Source: Nocardia anaemiae NBRC 100462 (GTDB lineage Bacteria; Actinomycetota; Actinomycetes; Mycobacteriales; Mycobacteriaceae). Taken from it: a stretch of DNA of 64,000 bases. The stretch is from positions 1 through 64,000 of the forward strand of contig NZ_BDAZ01000012.1 of assembly GCF_001612725.1 (NCBI RefSeq), read 5' to 3'. This document shows positions 55,100 to 63,823 of the stretch, one piece after another. Both the position numbers and the translations under genes were made by a program. The first letter of the stretch is position 1; each line of letters begins with the position of its first letter. Under the pieces are notes generated by a model. The model saw only the letters and a program-made list of their open reading frames with translations. It made no database searches and was not told the DNA's origin.

Positions 55100-55924
55100 T
55101 CAGAGTTCGTGTAGGAATTCGAGTGCTTGTGGATGACGCAGCGTTGCGGCGCGTTCGAGCCAGTAGCGGGCGTCCTTGTGCGCCTGGGCTTTTGCCGCGG
55201 CGTCTGCGGCCGGGTTGTCCGCGTGCACGGGTTGTTCGCGCAGGAAGCGCGCGAGCTGGAACATCGAATCGGCGTCGCCCGCGTCGGCGCCGCGACGCAA
55301 CCATCGCTCGCCCTCGACCCAGTCGCCGTGGTCGAGGAAGATCGCGCCGAGTACCGCCATGGCGTCGTCGCGCCCGCGCCGGACCGCCTCGGTCAGTAGC
55401 GTGATCGCCCTTTCGATTTCACCATCGTGCGCGAGATATACGCCGAGAGTGCGCATGGCCGTTGGACTTCCGGCGCGCACCGCCCGCTCGTACCAATGCC
55501 GCGCCTCATTGTCGACACCGCGACGGCTCGCGACAACGCCCATATTGCACAGCGCCTCGGGCAGTCCGTCCTCGGCCACGGGCAGGAACCACAGCTCGGC
55601 GGCGTCGAGATCCCCGCGCTCCAAATACAACGTGCCCAATTGCTGGTCCGCCCCCGGAAACCCGGCCGCGATCGCGGACTCCAGCCATCGAATCGCATCC
55701 GAGATCCGACCGTCGGCGGCGAGCAATGCGCCGAGGCCAGCCATGGCCGGTCCGCTGCCTTGGGCGGCGGCGTGTCGGAACCACTGCTCGGCCTCGGCCG
55801 TCTCACCGGCCTCGGATAGCCGCTGCGCCAACAGCACGATCACGCCCGAATCCCCGCCGCGCGCCACTCTGCGCAGACCCTCCCAATCGGTGCGTCGGCG
55901 CGGTGGCTTCGCGAATTCGGTCAT
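55100..55924 (-). CDS. Sel1/TPR-like repeat protein
   Basis: 274-residue helical-repeat protein built of about seven ~34-36-residue Sel1-like units, each with a pattern such as AEQWFRHAAAQGSGPAMAGLG, AIRWLESAIAAGFPGADQQLG, ARHWYERAVRAGSPTAMRTLG and GERWLRRGADAGDADSMFQLA. Such solenoids mediate protein-protein contacts; the partner is unknown. ATG at 55924 has AGGAG 6 nt upstream. It is divergent from hemB, with starts ~140 bp apart. Confidence 0.87.
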   Translation of the reverse strand: MTEFAKPPRRRTDWEGLRRVARGGDSGVIVLLAQRLSEAGETAEAEQWFRHAAAQGSGPAMAGLGALLAADGRISDAIRWLESAIAAGFPGADQQLGTLYLERGDLDAAELWFLPVAEDGLPEALCNMGVVASRRGVDNEARHWYERAVRAGSPTAMRTLGVYLAHDGEIERAITLLTEAVRRGRDDAMAVLGAIFLDHGDWVEGERWLRRGADAGDADSMFQLARFLREQPVHADNPAADAAAKAQAHKDARYWLERAATLRHPQALEFLHEL

Positions 55925-56063
55925 CGCGCACTCCTGGAAAAAGACCGGCCACTCCCCACCATCATCCGCCCTTCGCAACGCATTCTTCGAATAGCCGGTA
56001 AACCTCGGCGACCGCCGGGTGGCCGCTTGCGACTCGCATTCATGCCGGGCGTATCGTGCGGTT

Positions 56064-57041
56064 ATGACCGGATTGGACCGCCCGCGGCGGTTGCGCCGTA
56101 CTCCCGCCCTGCGTCGTCTCGTGGCCGAAACAACTCTCGAGCCACGGCAATTGGTGCTGCCGATGTTCGTCGCCGACGGACTGGAGGAGCCGCGCGAGAT
56201 CGGCTCGATGCCGGGCGTGCTACAGCATTCGATGGATTCGCTGCGCAAGGCGGCGGTCGAGGCGGTCGCCGCGGGTGTGGGCGGGCTCATGCTCTTCGGT
56301 GTGCCGCTGCCCGAGGACAAGGACGCCACCGGCAGCAAGGCCAGCGATCCCGACGGCATTCTCAACCGGGGTCTGCGCGCGCTCGCGGACGAGGTCGGCG
56401 ATTCGACGGTGGTCATGGCCGATACGTGTCTGGACGAGTTCACCGATCACGGGCACTGCGGCGTGCTGTCCGCGGACGGTGCCGTCGATAACGACGCCAC
56501 CCTGCATCGCTATGTGGAGATGGCGCTCGCGCAGGCCGACGCCGGTGCGGATCTGCTCGGTACCAGCGGCATGATGGACGGTCAGGTCGGCGCGATCCGG
56601 CGCGGCCTGGACGCGGTCGGGCGCACCGATACCGGCATCCTCGCCTACGCGGCGAAGTACGCCTCGGCGTTCTACGGCCCGTTCCGCGAGGCGGTCGCCT
56701 CCTCGCTGGACGGGGATCGGCGCAGCTACCAGCAGGATCCGGCGAACCGCCGGGAGGCGATCCGGGAGCTGCAACTGGATCTGGCCGAGGGCGCGGACAT
56801 CGTGATGGTCAAGCCCGCGATGTCGTATCTGGACATCCTGCGTGATGTCGCCGACCAATCGACGGTGCCAGTGGCCGCGTACCAGATCTCGGGCGAATAC
56901 GCGATGATCACCGCCGCCGCACAGCGCGGCTGGATCGACCGCCGCGCCGCCATCCTGGAATCGCTGATCGGCATCCGCCGGGCGGGCGCGGATATGGTGC
57001 TCACCTATTGGGCGACCGAGGCCGCGCACTGGCTGTCGTGA
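56064..57041 (+). CDS. hemB: Delta-aminolevulinic acid dehydratase (porphobilinogen synthase) HemB
   Basis: 325-residue enzyme condensing two 5-aminolevulinates to porphobilinogen. The two Schiff-base lysines are in [16 protein letters not shown] and [13 protein letters not shown]. The metal loop reads [16 protein letters not shown]: the second of the three zinc-binding cysteines is Asp, pointing to a magnesium-dependent or mixed-metal type. TATCGT (56052-56057) lies 6 nt before the ATG, so it has its own leaderless promoter separate from the rex operon. The stop overlaps the next start (GTGA). Confidence 0.95.
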   Translation: MTGLDRPRRLRRTPALRRLVAETTLEPRQLVLPMFVADGLEEPREIGSMPGVLQHSMDSLRKAAVEAVAAGVGGLMLFGVPLPEDKDATGSKASDPDGILNRGLRALADEVGDSTVVMADTCLDEFTDHGHCGVLSADGAVDNDATLHRYVEMALAQADAGADLLGTSGMMDGQVGAIRRGLDAVGRTDTGILAYAAKYASAFYGPFREAVASSLDGDRRSYQQDPANRREAIRELQLDLAEGADIVMVKPAMSYLDILRDVADQSTVPVAAYQISGEYAMITAAAQRGWIDRRAAILESLIGIRRAGADMVLTYWATEAAHWLS

Positions 57042-57688
57042 ATCCGTCCAGACCCGAGACTCCGGGTTCGGAGTCCGGCAGTCCGAAGTCGTATCCGCCC
57101 GGGGCGAGTCCGTCCGGACCCCATCCGCAGGGCGCGATGCCGCCGATGCCGTATCCGCCGGGGCCGTACCCGGGCGGCCCGGTTGTCGGACCGCCGCCGC
57201 CGCGGCCGGAACCGCCGGAGGACATCCGGACGGCGCGGCAATTGTGGTGGGGTGTCATCGGATTCGGTGTTCTGCAGATGATCGCGTCGGTTGTCGCGGC
57301 GTTTCAGCAGCGCAAGGACTTCGCGCAGAAGATGTTCGACCAGGTGCATGTCAGTGATCCGAATTTCACGATGGCCGGTGCGGAGCTGATGGTTTCGTTG
57401 GCCTTCGTGGTCGCTGTGGTGATCGGGTTGGCGCTGGCCGCGTTCGCTTTGCTCTTCGTGCACCAGCTTGTGCGCGGAAAGCTTTGGGCGCGAACGCTTT
57501 TGACGGCCGTGGGCGTCTGGCTGGTGTTGGTCGCGGTCGGCACGCTGTTCGCGCTGGAGGCGGTGACCGGGGCGGCCTCGCTGGTGGCCGGTGCCGCGGC
57601 GATCGTGCAGGGCGTGCTGGCGGCGGGTGCGGTGTATCTGAGTCACCGTCCGGACTCGACCGCGTACTTCCAGATGAATCGCAGGTGA
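57038..57688 (+). CDS. Proline-rich four-helix membrane protein (Rv0513-like)
   Basis: 216-residue membrane protein: ~60 N-terminal residues of Pro/Gly/Tyr-rich disorder ([22 protein letters not shown]), then four transmembrane segments ([86 protein letters not shown]). The GTG start forms a GTGA overlap with hemB, giving coupling. Function unknown; the hemB linkage is conserved with Rv0512-Rv0513. Confidence 0.83.
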   Translation: MNPSRPETPGSESGSPKSYPPGASPSGPHPQGAMPPMPYPPGPYPGGPVVGPPPPRPEPPEDIRTARQLWWGVIGFGVLQMIASVVAAFQQRKDFAQKMFDQVHVSDPNFTMAGAELMVSLAFVVAVVIGLALAAFALLFVHQLVRGKLWARTLLTAVGVWLVLVAVGTLFALEAVTGAASLVAGAAAIVQGVLAAGAVYLSHRPDSTAYFQMNRR

Positions 57689-57792
57689 ACGGCGGCTGGA
57701 CCGGTCCGTGAGTTTGTCAAGAAATCGGCAGCATGTATCGTGAGGGTTGTCACAGAGGACATGGGAACCGGAAGTCATTTGTCACGCGTTGT

Positions 57793-57807
57793 CTTACTTC
57801 TTGTAAG
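57793..57807. promoter_or_regulatory. Short palindrome upstream of a small membrane-protein gene
   Basis: CTTAC-TTCTT-GTAAG is a perfect 5-bp-arm inverted repeat ~40 bp before the ATG at 57846. The septamer TTGTCAC occurs twice upstream (57748-57754 and 57779-57785). It could be an operator or promoter region; evidence is limited. Confidence 0.3.
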
Positions 57808-57845
57808 TACGTCGACCAGATGGCTCCGGGAGATCGGAGGCATCG

Positions 57846-57965
57846 ATGCGAGTGGTGATCCAACAGCCGCAGAGCATTCGACGAGATCTGCTCGTGCTGA
57901 GCCTGCTGATCCTGTTCGCGTTGGTCACCGTCGCCGTGCTGCTGCTGCCCGGCGCGGTCGGCTGA
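57846..57965 (+). CDS. 39-residue single-pass membrane peptide
   Basis: A short frame with GGAGG 5 nt before the ATG. The peptide has a polar, basic N-terminus (RVVIQQPQSIRRD) and one strong transmembrane helix (LLVLSLLILFALVTVAVLLL) ending in a short GAVG tail. Length and composition suit a small regulatory or accessory membrane peptide. It sits upstream of two more membrane-protein genes in the same direction. Confidence 0.6.
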   Translation: MRVVIQQPQSIRRDLLVLSLLILFALVTVAVLLLPGAVG

Positions 57966-57976
57966 TCAGGAGCCGG

Positions 57977-58024
57977 ATGTCGATTCCCGTCGCCGTACTC
58001 GGCGCGACCGGGAGCATGGGGTGA
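57977..58024 (+). other. 15-codon ORF resembling a Rossmann N-terminus
   Basis: ATG at 57977, preceded by AGGAG, encodes MSIPVAVLGATGSMG and stops in a GTGA overlap with the next gene. The sequence matches the start of dinucleotide-binding enzymes such as DapB (VxVxGxxGxMG). It may be a remnant of a lost gene serving as a translated leader, or chance. Confidence 0.35.
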
Positions 58025-58557
58025 CGGCTTCCGCGGATGGCGCGACCATCCTGTTCGCCGAACCGGGCGCGCGCTGGCGTTCGGTGGCCTACGGGCCGTT
58101 GCTGTGTCTGCTCGTGCTGATTCTGGAAATGGTGACCGCCGACCAGGTGCACTGGTTCGCCCTCATCTTCTGTGCCGCTCTGATCGCGGCTTTCGTTGTG
58201 CTGCAGGTGATCGCGGGGCAGCGGCACGTGAGCATCGAGTTGACCCCCGACACGCTGCGCGAGGGCACCGAGACCCTGCCACTGGCGACCATCGCCGCGG
58301 TGCTGCCCGAACGCGACGAGGACTCCTGGGCTGAGGAGGACTGGGAATCGGCGCGTTCGCTCGGCGAATTGAGCGGAGTGCCACGCCGACGCAAGGGCAT
58401 CGGGCTGCGGCTGGTCGGTGGTGAACTGGTGCAGGCGTGGGCGAAGGATCACCGTGGACTGCGGGCCGCACTGACCGAAGCGCTCGGGCGAACCGATGCC
58501 GAACCGACCACACGGACCGAGGAAACCGAAGACAGCGAGAACGGAGCGGATCGTTGA
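58021..58557 (+). CDS. Two-helix membrane protein of unknown function (possibly DUF3093-like)
   Basis: 178-residue protein with ILFAEPGARWRSVAY at the N-terminus, two adjacent transmembrane helices (GPLLCLLVLILEMVTADQV, WFALIFCAALIAAFVVLQVIAG) and a cytosolic domain (VSIELTPDTLREGTETLPLATIAAVLPERDED). The tail is very acidic and Thr/Glu-rich. The layout resembles DUF3093-type membrane proteins, but I cannot confirm it. GTG start coupled to the 15-codon ORF (GTGA); its stop overlaps the next TTG start (TTGA). Confidence 0.75.
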   Translation: MTASADGATILFAEPGARWRSVAYGPLLCLLVLILEMVTADQVHWFALIFCAALIAAFVVLQVIAGQRHVSIELTPDTLREGTETLPLATIAAVLPERDEDSWAEEDWESARSLGELSGVPRRRKGIGLRLVGGELVQAWAKDHRGLRAALTEALGRTDAEPTTRTEETEDSENGADR

Positions 58558-58820
58558 CGCGCTTGATCGCGCTGGGTGACCGGATGCTTCCGGCATTGGT
58601 CGAGTTGACGCTCGCGCTGGGCTGTGCGGTTCTCGCGGTGGTGAGCTGGCGCAACGGGCTGATCACCACCACCTTCGCGCCGTCGGGCGACGTGCCGGGC
58701 TTCGATGCCACCCGCTACAGCGCTCCGTGGTTGGTGCTGGCCGCCTTCCTGGTCATGGTCGCGGGTGTGCTCGCGATCGATGCCGTCGCGCGCACGGTGC
58801 GTGCCGCGCGTTCGCGCTGA
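58554..58820 (+). CDS. Small two-helix membrane protein
   Basis: 88-residue membrane protein: helix one ALVELTLALGCAVLAVVSW, a short extracytoplasmic loop (NGLITTTFAPSGDVPGFDATRYS), and helix two PWLVLAAFLVMVAGVLAIDAV with a basic end. The TTG at 58554 is taken because it overlaps the preceding stop (TTGA) and GGAG lies 7 nt upstream. Size and place resemble Rv0514. Probably acts with the preceding membrane protein. Confidence 0.7.
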   Translation: MTRLIALGDRMLPALVELTLALGCAVLAVVSWRNGLITTTFAPSGDVPGFDATRYSAPWLVLAAFLVMVAGVLAIDAVARTVRAARSR

Positions 58821-58891
58821 ATCAGGGCAATCACCGGCGTTCCGCGTCGCCTCCGCTGTTTGGTCGCGAATTTCGCGGGAACATCGCAGGC

Positions 58892-58999
58892 ATGTTGCCG
58901 ACCATCCCGTCGTTCTCGCCGCTGAATCTGCTGCCGGTCCCGTTGGCCTGTCTGCTCACCACCGGGTTCGCCCTGTTCTGCATGGGCGCCACTACTTAG
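58892..58999 (+). CDS. Possible 35-residue hydrophobic peptide
   Basis: Short frame from ATG 58892 to TAG 58999: a Pro-rich start (LPTIPSFSPLNLLPVPL) and one hydrophobic helix (ACLLTTGFALFCMGA). Only a weak AGG precedes it. It could be a single-pass membrane peptide or chance; nothing else is supported in 58821-59164. Confidence 0.35.
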   Translation: MLPTIPSFSPLNLLPVPLACLLTTGFALFCMGATT

Positions 59000-59164
59000 C
59001 GTCATGCGCGGTCGATCCGAACCGTGCCCTGGCGCATCGGCCGCTACTGCACTACCGTGCAAGTGCCGCAGCCGCGAGGTGCATTGGTCGGCATTCAGTG
59101 AATACTGTTGTGGCCGTTATGCTTTCGGCCGGTATCCGAAATGTGTCGACTGGGAGAAATGCTT

Positions 59165-59404
59165 GTGATTCGTTTTGCCGGGAAAGTGTGTGCCGCGGTC
59201 GTCGTGGCGGCCGCGATCGGTGCGGCGCCCGCATGGGCCGCGCCGGGACTGCCGCTGGAGCCCGCCGCCCAGACCGACACTCAGACCGAGGTGTCCCAGC
59301 CTGCGCCGATCTTCGTGCCGGATTCGGGTTCGGCGGGTGTGTACAACAACTTCATGTGCCAGCTGCACACCATCTCGGCCTCGGCGCCGTGCATGTATAC
59401 CTGA
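59165..59404 (+). CDS. Small secreted protein
   Basis: 79-residue exported protein: signal peptide IRFAGKVCAAVVVAAAIGAAPAWA, cleavage before APGLPLEP, then a ~55-residue mature chain, Pro/Gln/Thr-rich, with two cysteines near the end (FMCQLHTISASAPCMYT) that may form a disulfide. The GTG at 59165 is preferred because GGGAGA lies 7 nt upstream; an ATG at 59159 would be too close. Function unknown. It is convergent with another small secreted protein gene 16 bp away. Confidence 0.7.
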   Translation: MIRFAGKVCAAVVVAAAIGAAPAWAAPGLPLEPAAQTDTQTEVSQPAPIFVPDSGSAGVYNNFMCQLHTISASAPCMYT

Positions 59405-59420
59405 GTTCCGGCTGCCGTCC

Positions 59421-59801
59421 CTAGTTCCAACTCTGATAAACGTCCAGCGTCCGGCCGTCCCTGGTGCCCGGCGCGTTGAGGTACACGGTGACGGTACCGT
59501 CGGGATGACTGGCCGCCTCCATGATGACCTGGCGCAATGAGGCGTGCACTCCGCCGTTCTCATCGCGGTAGATCTCGGTATCGCTCTTCAGTCCCGCGCC
59601 GATTCGGTTGAGCGGCACCACCATGGTGACCAACGCGGGCAGTGGTCCGCCGCCGAGCGCCGCGGTCTCCGCGTGATCCAGATGCAGCCCGACCCGGTCG
59701 GGTTGGGCGACCGGATCCGCGGCGGCCGCGGTCCCGGTGCCGAAGGTGACGGCGGCGGCGAGCGCGGCGAAGAGCGTGGCGCTGATGACGGCAAACCGCA
59801 T
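59421..59801 (-). CDS. Secreted hypothetical protein
   Basis: 126-residue exported protein: signal peptide [20 protein letters not shown] and AAAADP cleavage region, then a ~100-residue domain ([56 protein letters not shown]) without cysteines. The ATG at 59801 is supported by GGGAGGG ~5 nt upstream. I do not recognise the family. It is divergent from hemL, with ~190 bp between. Confidence 0.72.
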   Translation of the reverse strand: MRFAVISATLFAALAAAVTFGTGTAAAADPVAQPDRVGLHLDHAETAALGGGPLPALVTMVVPLNRIGAGLKSDTEIYRDENGGVHASLRQVIMEAASHPDGTVTVYLNAPGTRDGRTLDVYQSWN

Positions 59802-59991
59802 TGGACCCTCCCGATGGGCTAGATGGTGCGACGACGCACCGAGATTACGCATCGGTAATCGGTCAGCGACCGATATCGGCCGCAACCATGATCGGCGTGT
59901 TGCGTCGAAGAGACTGCGGTGCGTGCGGTCTGCGTCACTCGACTACACCCTGTCGTCGACTCGTTCCGATCGGGCTGAGACACTGGACGTC

Positions 59992-61329
59992 GTGAGTTCT
60001 TCTCCGCGCGCGACCAGGGCATCGGTGCCGGTCTCGGCTCAGCTCTTCGACCGGGCCGCTTCGGTGATTCCGGGTGGTGTGAATTCGCCGGTGCGGGCCT
60101 TCAAGTCCGTCGGCGGCACACCGCGATTCATCGCATCGGCCAAGGGCTACACACTCATCGATGTCGACGGCAACGAATATGTCGACCTGGTGTGTTCCTG
60201 GGGTCCGATGATTCTCGGCCACGCGCATCCCGAGGTGGTCGAGGCGGTGCAGCGCGCGGCCGTCGGCGGATTGTCCTTCGGTGCGCCGACCGAGGCCGAG
60301 ATCGAACTCGCCGAGCTGATCGCCGAACGGATGGCGCCGGTGGACCGGGTCCGCCTGGTCAACTCCGGCACCGAGGCGACCATGAGCGCGGTCCGGCTGG
60401 CCCGTGGCTACACCGGTCGCGCCAAGATCATCAAGTTTTCCGGTTGCTACCACGGCCATGTGGACGCGCTGCTCGCCGACGCCGGTTCCGGTGTCGCGAC
60501 GCTCGGCCTGCCGACCTCGCCAGGTGTCACCGGTGCGCAGGCGGGCGACACCATCGTGCTGCCGTACAACGACATCGAAGCCGTCGCGGCCGCATTCGCC
60601 GCGCATCCGGGTGAAATCGCGGGTGTGATCACCGAGGCGGCCGCGGGCAATATGGGTGCGGTCGCGCCGCTGCCCGGTTTCAACGAGGGCCTGCGCAAGC
60701 TGACCGCGGACAATGGCGCGCTCCTGATCATGGACGAGGTGATGACCGGATTCCGAGTGAGCCGGTCCGGCTGGTTCGGCCGTGACGGTGTCGCCGGTGA
60801 CCTCTACACCTTCGGCAAGGTGATGAGCGGTGGTCTGCCTGCCGCCGCATTCGGCGGGCGCGCCGAGATCATGAATCACCTTGCGCCGCTTGGGCCGGTG
60901 TATCAGGCGGGCACCCTGTCCGGTAACCCGGTCGCCGTCGCCGCGGGGCTCGCCTCGCTGCGCGCGGCCGATGACGCGGTGTACGCCGCACTCGATCGCA
61001 ATGCCGAGCGACTGGGCGGTTTGTTCACCGAGGCACTCGGTGCCGCGGGGGTCGAGCATCAGGTCCAGTTCGCGGGCAATATGGTGAGCGTGTTCTTCGC
61101 CGACCGTCCGGTCACCGACTACGCCGCCGCCAAAGCCAGCCAGACCTGGCGTTTCCCCGCTTTCTTCCACGCACTGCTCGACGGCGGTGTGTACGCGCCG
61201 CCGAGCGCGTTCGAGGCATGGTTCGTCTCCGCGGCGCTCGACGAGGACGCATTCGACCGTATCGCCGCCGCCCTGCCCGCCGCCGCATATGCGGCCGCGG
61301 CCGCCACCCCCGAAGGATCCCGCGCGTGA
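59992..61329 (+). CDS. hemL: Glutamate-1-semialdehyde 2,1-aminomutase HemL
   Basis: 445-residue PLP enzyme converting glutamate-1-semialdehyde to 5-aminolevulinate, the second step of the C5 pathway after Hem[66 protein letters not shown] and the PLP lysine in [17 protein letters not shown] are intact. GACACT (59979-59984) is 7 nt before the GTG, marking a leaderless start; the earlier in-frame ATG would precede the promoter. The stop overlaps the next gene (GTGA). It heads the hemL-Rv0525-Rv0526-ccdA-resB operon. Confidence 0.96.
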   Translation: MSSSPRATRASVPVSAQLFDRAASVIPGGVNSPVRAFKSVGGTPRFIASAKGYTLIDVDGNEYVDLVCSWGPMILGHAHPEVVEAVQRAAVGGLSFGAPTEAEIELAELIAERMAPVDRVRLVNSGTEATMSAVRLARGYTGRAKIIKFSGCYHGHVDALLADAGSGVATLGLPTSPGVTGAQAGDTIVLPYNDIEAVAAAFAAHPGEIAGVITEAAAGNMGAVAPLPGFNEGLRKLTADNGALLIMDEVMTGFRVSRSGWFGRDGVAGDLYTFGKVMSGGLPAAAFGGRAEIMNHLAPLGPVYQAGTLSGNPVAVAAGLASLRAADDAVYAALDRNAERLGGLFTEALGAAGVEHQVQFAGNMVSVFFADRPVTDYAAAKASQTWRFPAFFHALLDGGVYAPPSAFEAWFVSAALDEDAFDRIAAALPAAAYAAAAATPEGSRA

Positions 61330-62096
61330 GTTCCGACCAGCCAGATTCAGATATGCGCGAACTACCAGATACCCCTGTCGACAGCGCGGAAGCCGCTGTC
61401 ACATCCGATGCCGGTGCGCCCGAGCAGTCGAGCGCCATTGACGAATCCGGCATCGTCGCCGACGACACCGTCGAGACCATCGTGCATGTGCTGCGGCACG
61501 GCGAGGTGCACAACCCGAAGGGCATTCTCTACGGTCGCCTGCCCGGATTCAGCCTGTCGGTGACCGGTCGATCGCAGGCCGGTGCGGTCGCGCGGTCGCT
61601 GGCCGATCACGACATCGCTCTGGTCATCGCCTCGCCGCTGCAGCGTGCGCAGGAGACCGCGGAGCCGATCGCGCGCCGGCACGGGCTGCTCGTGCGCACC
61701 GATGAGAACCTGATCGAGGCTGGTAATACCTTCGAGGGCCTGCGGGTTTCGGTCGGCGACGGTGCGCTGCGCAAGCCGAGGCACTGGTGGAAGCTGCGCG
61801 ATCCCTTCACCCCGTCCTGGGGCGAGCCGTATCTGCAGATCGCGCATCGGATGCTGGCCGCGGTCAACAAGGCCAGGGTCGAGGCGGCCGGACACGAGGC
61901 GGTGCTGGTCTCGCATCAGCTGCCGGTCTGGACGTTGCGGCGGTTCCTGCAGGGACAGCGGCTCTGGCACGATCCGCGGCAGCGGCAGTGCTCGCTCGCC
62001 TCGCTGACCTCACTGGTCTACCAGGGCGACACCCTCGTCGACATCGTCTACTCCGAGCCCGCCGGGGGTTCGGATCCCACGGTGCACGGCGCATGA
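61326..62096 (+). CDS. Histidine phosphatase family protein (Rv0525-like)
   Basis: 256-residue protein of the phosphoglycerate-mutase-like histidine phosphatase superfamily. After a ~48-residue acidic disordered N-terminus come [22 protein letters not shown] (catalytic RHG), [14 protein letters not shown], and a second-histidine segment [15 protein letters not shown]. The substrate is unknown. Start forms a GTGA overlap with hemL, stop an ATGA overlap with the TlpA-like gene, so it belongs to the haem/cytochrome operon, as in mycobacteria. Confidence 0.88.
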   Translation: MSSDQPDSDMRELPDTPVDSAEAAVTSDAGAPEQSSAIDESGIVADDTVETIVHVLRHGEVHNPKGILYGRLPGFSLSVTGRSQAGAVARSLADHDIALVIASPLQRAQETAEPIARRHGLLVRTDENLIEAGNTFEGLRVSVGDGALRKPRHWWKLRDPFTPSWGEPYLQIAHRMLAAVNKARVEAAGHEAVLVSHQLPVWTLRRFLQGQRLWHDPRQRQCSLASLTSLVYQGDTLVDIVYSEPAGGSDPTVHGA

Positions 62097-62716
62097 GAAC
62101 TTCTTCCCGGCCGTCGGCCCGGCGTTTCGCGCCGGTCCTGCTCGCGTGCGTTGCCCTGGTGGCCGCGCTCGCGGGTTGTTCGACCGGGAAGGATGCGGTG
62201 GCCTCCGGCGGTACGTTCGAATTCGTCTCGCCCGGCGGCAGAACCGATATTTTCTACGATCCGCCCGCCGCGCGTGGCACCATCGGCAAGCTCGCCGGGC
62301 CGGATCTGATGACCTCGGGCAAGACCACCTCGGTCGCCGACTTCCCGGACAAGGTGGTCGTGCTCAATCTGTGGGGGCAGTGGTGCGGGCCGTGCCGCGC
62401 CGAGGCGCCCGCACTCGAAAAGGTCTACGAGGCAACCAAGGACAGGGGCGTCGTCTTTCTCGGCATCAATGTCCGTGATTTCCAGCAGGACAAGGCGCAG
62501 GACTTCGTCGTCGACAACAAGGTCGGTTATCCGTCCGTCTACGACCCGTCCATGCGCACCCTGCTCGCGCTCGGCGGCAACTTCCCGACCAGTGTCATTC
62601 CCACCACGCTGGTGCTGGATCGGCAACATCGGGTCGCCGCTGTCTTCCTCCGCTCGCTCTTGGCGGAAGACCTCCAACCAGTTGTCGAACGCATTGCGGC
62701 GGAAGGTTCGCAGTGA
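62093..62716 (+). CDS. TlpA/ResA-like thioredoxin lipoprotein (Rv0526-like)
   Basis: 207-residue membrane-attached thiol-disulfide protein. The signal peptide (FAPVLLACVALVAALAGC) ends in a lipobox Cys, and the thioredoxin domain has VVVLNLWGQWCGPCRAEAPAL with a CGPC active site and a cis-Pro (VIPTTLVLD). It likely reduces apocytochrome c haem-binding cysteines, fed with electrons by CcdA. ATGA-coupled to the histidine phosphatase gene; 61 bp and a small ORF separate it from ccdA. Confidence 0.9.
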   Translation: MRTSSRPSARRFAPVLLACVALVAALAGCSTGKDAVASGGTFEFVSPGGRTDIFYDPPAARGTIGKLAGPDLMTSGKTTSVADFPDKVVVLNLWGQWCGPCRAEAPALEKVYEATKDRGVVFLGINVRDFQQDKAQDFVVDNKVGYPSVYDPSMRTLLALGGNFPTSVIPTTLVLDRQHRVAAVFLRSLLAEDLQPVVERIAAEGSQ

Positions 62717-62777
62717 CCCGTTCGGCCCATGCCGTAATCACGTCCCGCTCGATAGCGAGCGGTAGGAAGGTGCAATC

Positions 62778-62987
62778 GTGAATCGCGATCGCCGTACTCG
62801 TAGCCCGCGTGCCTGTCGTCCGCGCCAGGCCGCCCGTCTCGTTCGCGGGGTCTGGACGGTCGATGACCGGTGGGTCGGCGTTGCTGCCGTACCGCGCAGC
62901 GCCGCAGCCGATTCCATGATGGACTTCGCCCCGGAAGCCGCGCCGGTGCCCGAGCGAGCTGATCGACCCCCGGTGGAGTCCGACTGA
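62778..62987 (+). CDS. Possible 69-residue coupled ORF upstream of ccdA
   Basis: GTG at 62778 has AGGAAGG 7 nt upstream, and the stop overlaps the ccdA start by one base (TGATG), a standard coupling geometry. The peptide is Arg/Ala/Pro-rich (RRTRSPRACRPRQAARL) and shows no domain. It may be a translated leader that controls ccdA rather than a functional protein. Confidence 0.45.
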   Translation: MNRDRRTRSPRACRPRQAARLVRGVWTVDDRWVGVAAVPRSAAADSMMDFAPEAAPVPERADRPPVESD

Positions 62988-63823
62988 TGGTTCTTGCCGC
63001 AGTAGGCGATTCGTTCCAGCAGACGGCGGCGACGGGGCCGCTGGTATTGGCGCTCGGTGCGTGCGTACTGGCCGGACTGGTCTCGTTCGCCTCGCCGTGT
63101 GTGGTGCCGCTGGTGCCGGGTTACCTGTCCTATCTGGCCGGGCTGGTCGGCGCCGAGGCGCCGCCCGCCACCGCTGCGCAGGCCAAAAGCCTTGGCGGCA
63201 CAGCGGTTTCGGTTGATCGGGCTGCGGCAGGTACGGGTCGGATCCGAGTGGCCGGTGCGGCCGGTCTGTTCGTCGCGGGCTTCACCGTAGTGTTCGTGCT
63301 CGCCACCGCAACGGTTTTCGGCGTCATCCAGACCTTGAACGTGAATCGTGAACTGCTGCAACGGGTCGGCGGTGTGATCACCATCCTGATGGGTCTGGTG
63401 TTCATCGGCTTGGTTCCGGCGTTACAGCGCGATACGCGGATGGAGCCGCGCAGGCTCAGCAGTATTCTGGGCGCTCCGCTGCTCGGTGCGGTCTTCGCGC
63501 TCGGCTGGACGCCGTGCCTCGGACCGACGCTGTCCGGGGTGATGGCGGTTTCGGCCGGGACCGAGGGCACGACGGCCGTGCGCGGAGTTGCGCTGATCGT
63601 CGCCTACTGCCTCGGCCTCGGGCTGCCGTTCGTGATCCTGGCCTTCGGGTCGGCGAGTGCCTTGCGCGGGGTCGGCTGGCTACGGCGCAATTCGCGCACC
63701 ATTCAGATCATCGGGGGCATATTGCTCGTCGCGGTCGGGATCGCGCTGGTCACGGGGGCGTGGGACCAGTTCGTCGCCTGGGTACGCGATGGTTTCGTTT
63801 CCGAGGTGACGCTGCCGATATGA
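62987..63823 (+). CDS. ccdA: Cytochrome c biogenesis protein CcdA
   Basis: 278-residue polytopic membrane protein (about six helices) that moves reducing power from cytosolic thioredoxin across the membrane for cytochrome c maturation. The two redox cysteines are in SFASPCVVPLVPGYLSYLAGL (first helix) and ALGWTPCLGPTLSGVM (fourth helix). A 40-residue insertion (EAPPATAAQAKSLGG...) lies after the first helix. Followed by resB with an ATGA overlap; together with the TlpA-like protein they form the system II (Ccs) pathway. Confidence 0.93.
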   Translation: MVLAAVGDSFQQTAATGPLVLALGACVLAGLVSFASPCVVPLVPGYLSYLAGLVGAEAPPATAAQAKSLGGTAVSVDRAAAGTGRIRVAGAAGLFVAGFTVVFVLATATVFGVIQTLNVNRELLQRVGGVITILMGLVFIGLVPALQRDTRMEPRRLSSILGAPLLGAVFALGWTPCLGPTLSGVMAVSAGTEGTTAVRGVALIVAYCLGLGLPFVILAFGSASALRGVGWLRRNSRTIQIIGGILLVAVGIALVTGAWDQFVAWVRDGFVSEVTLPI

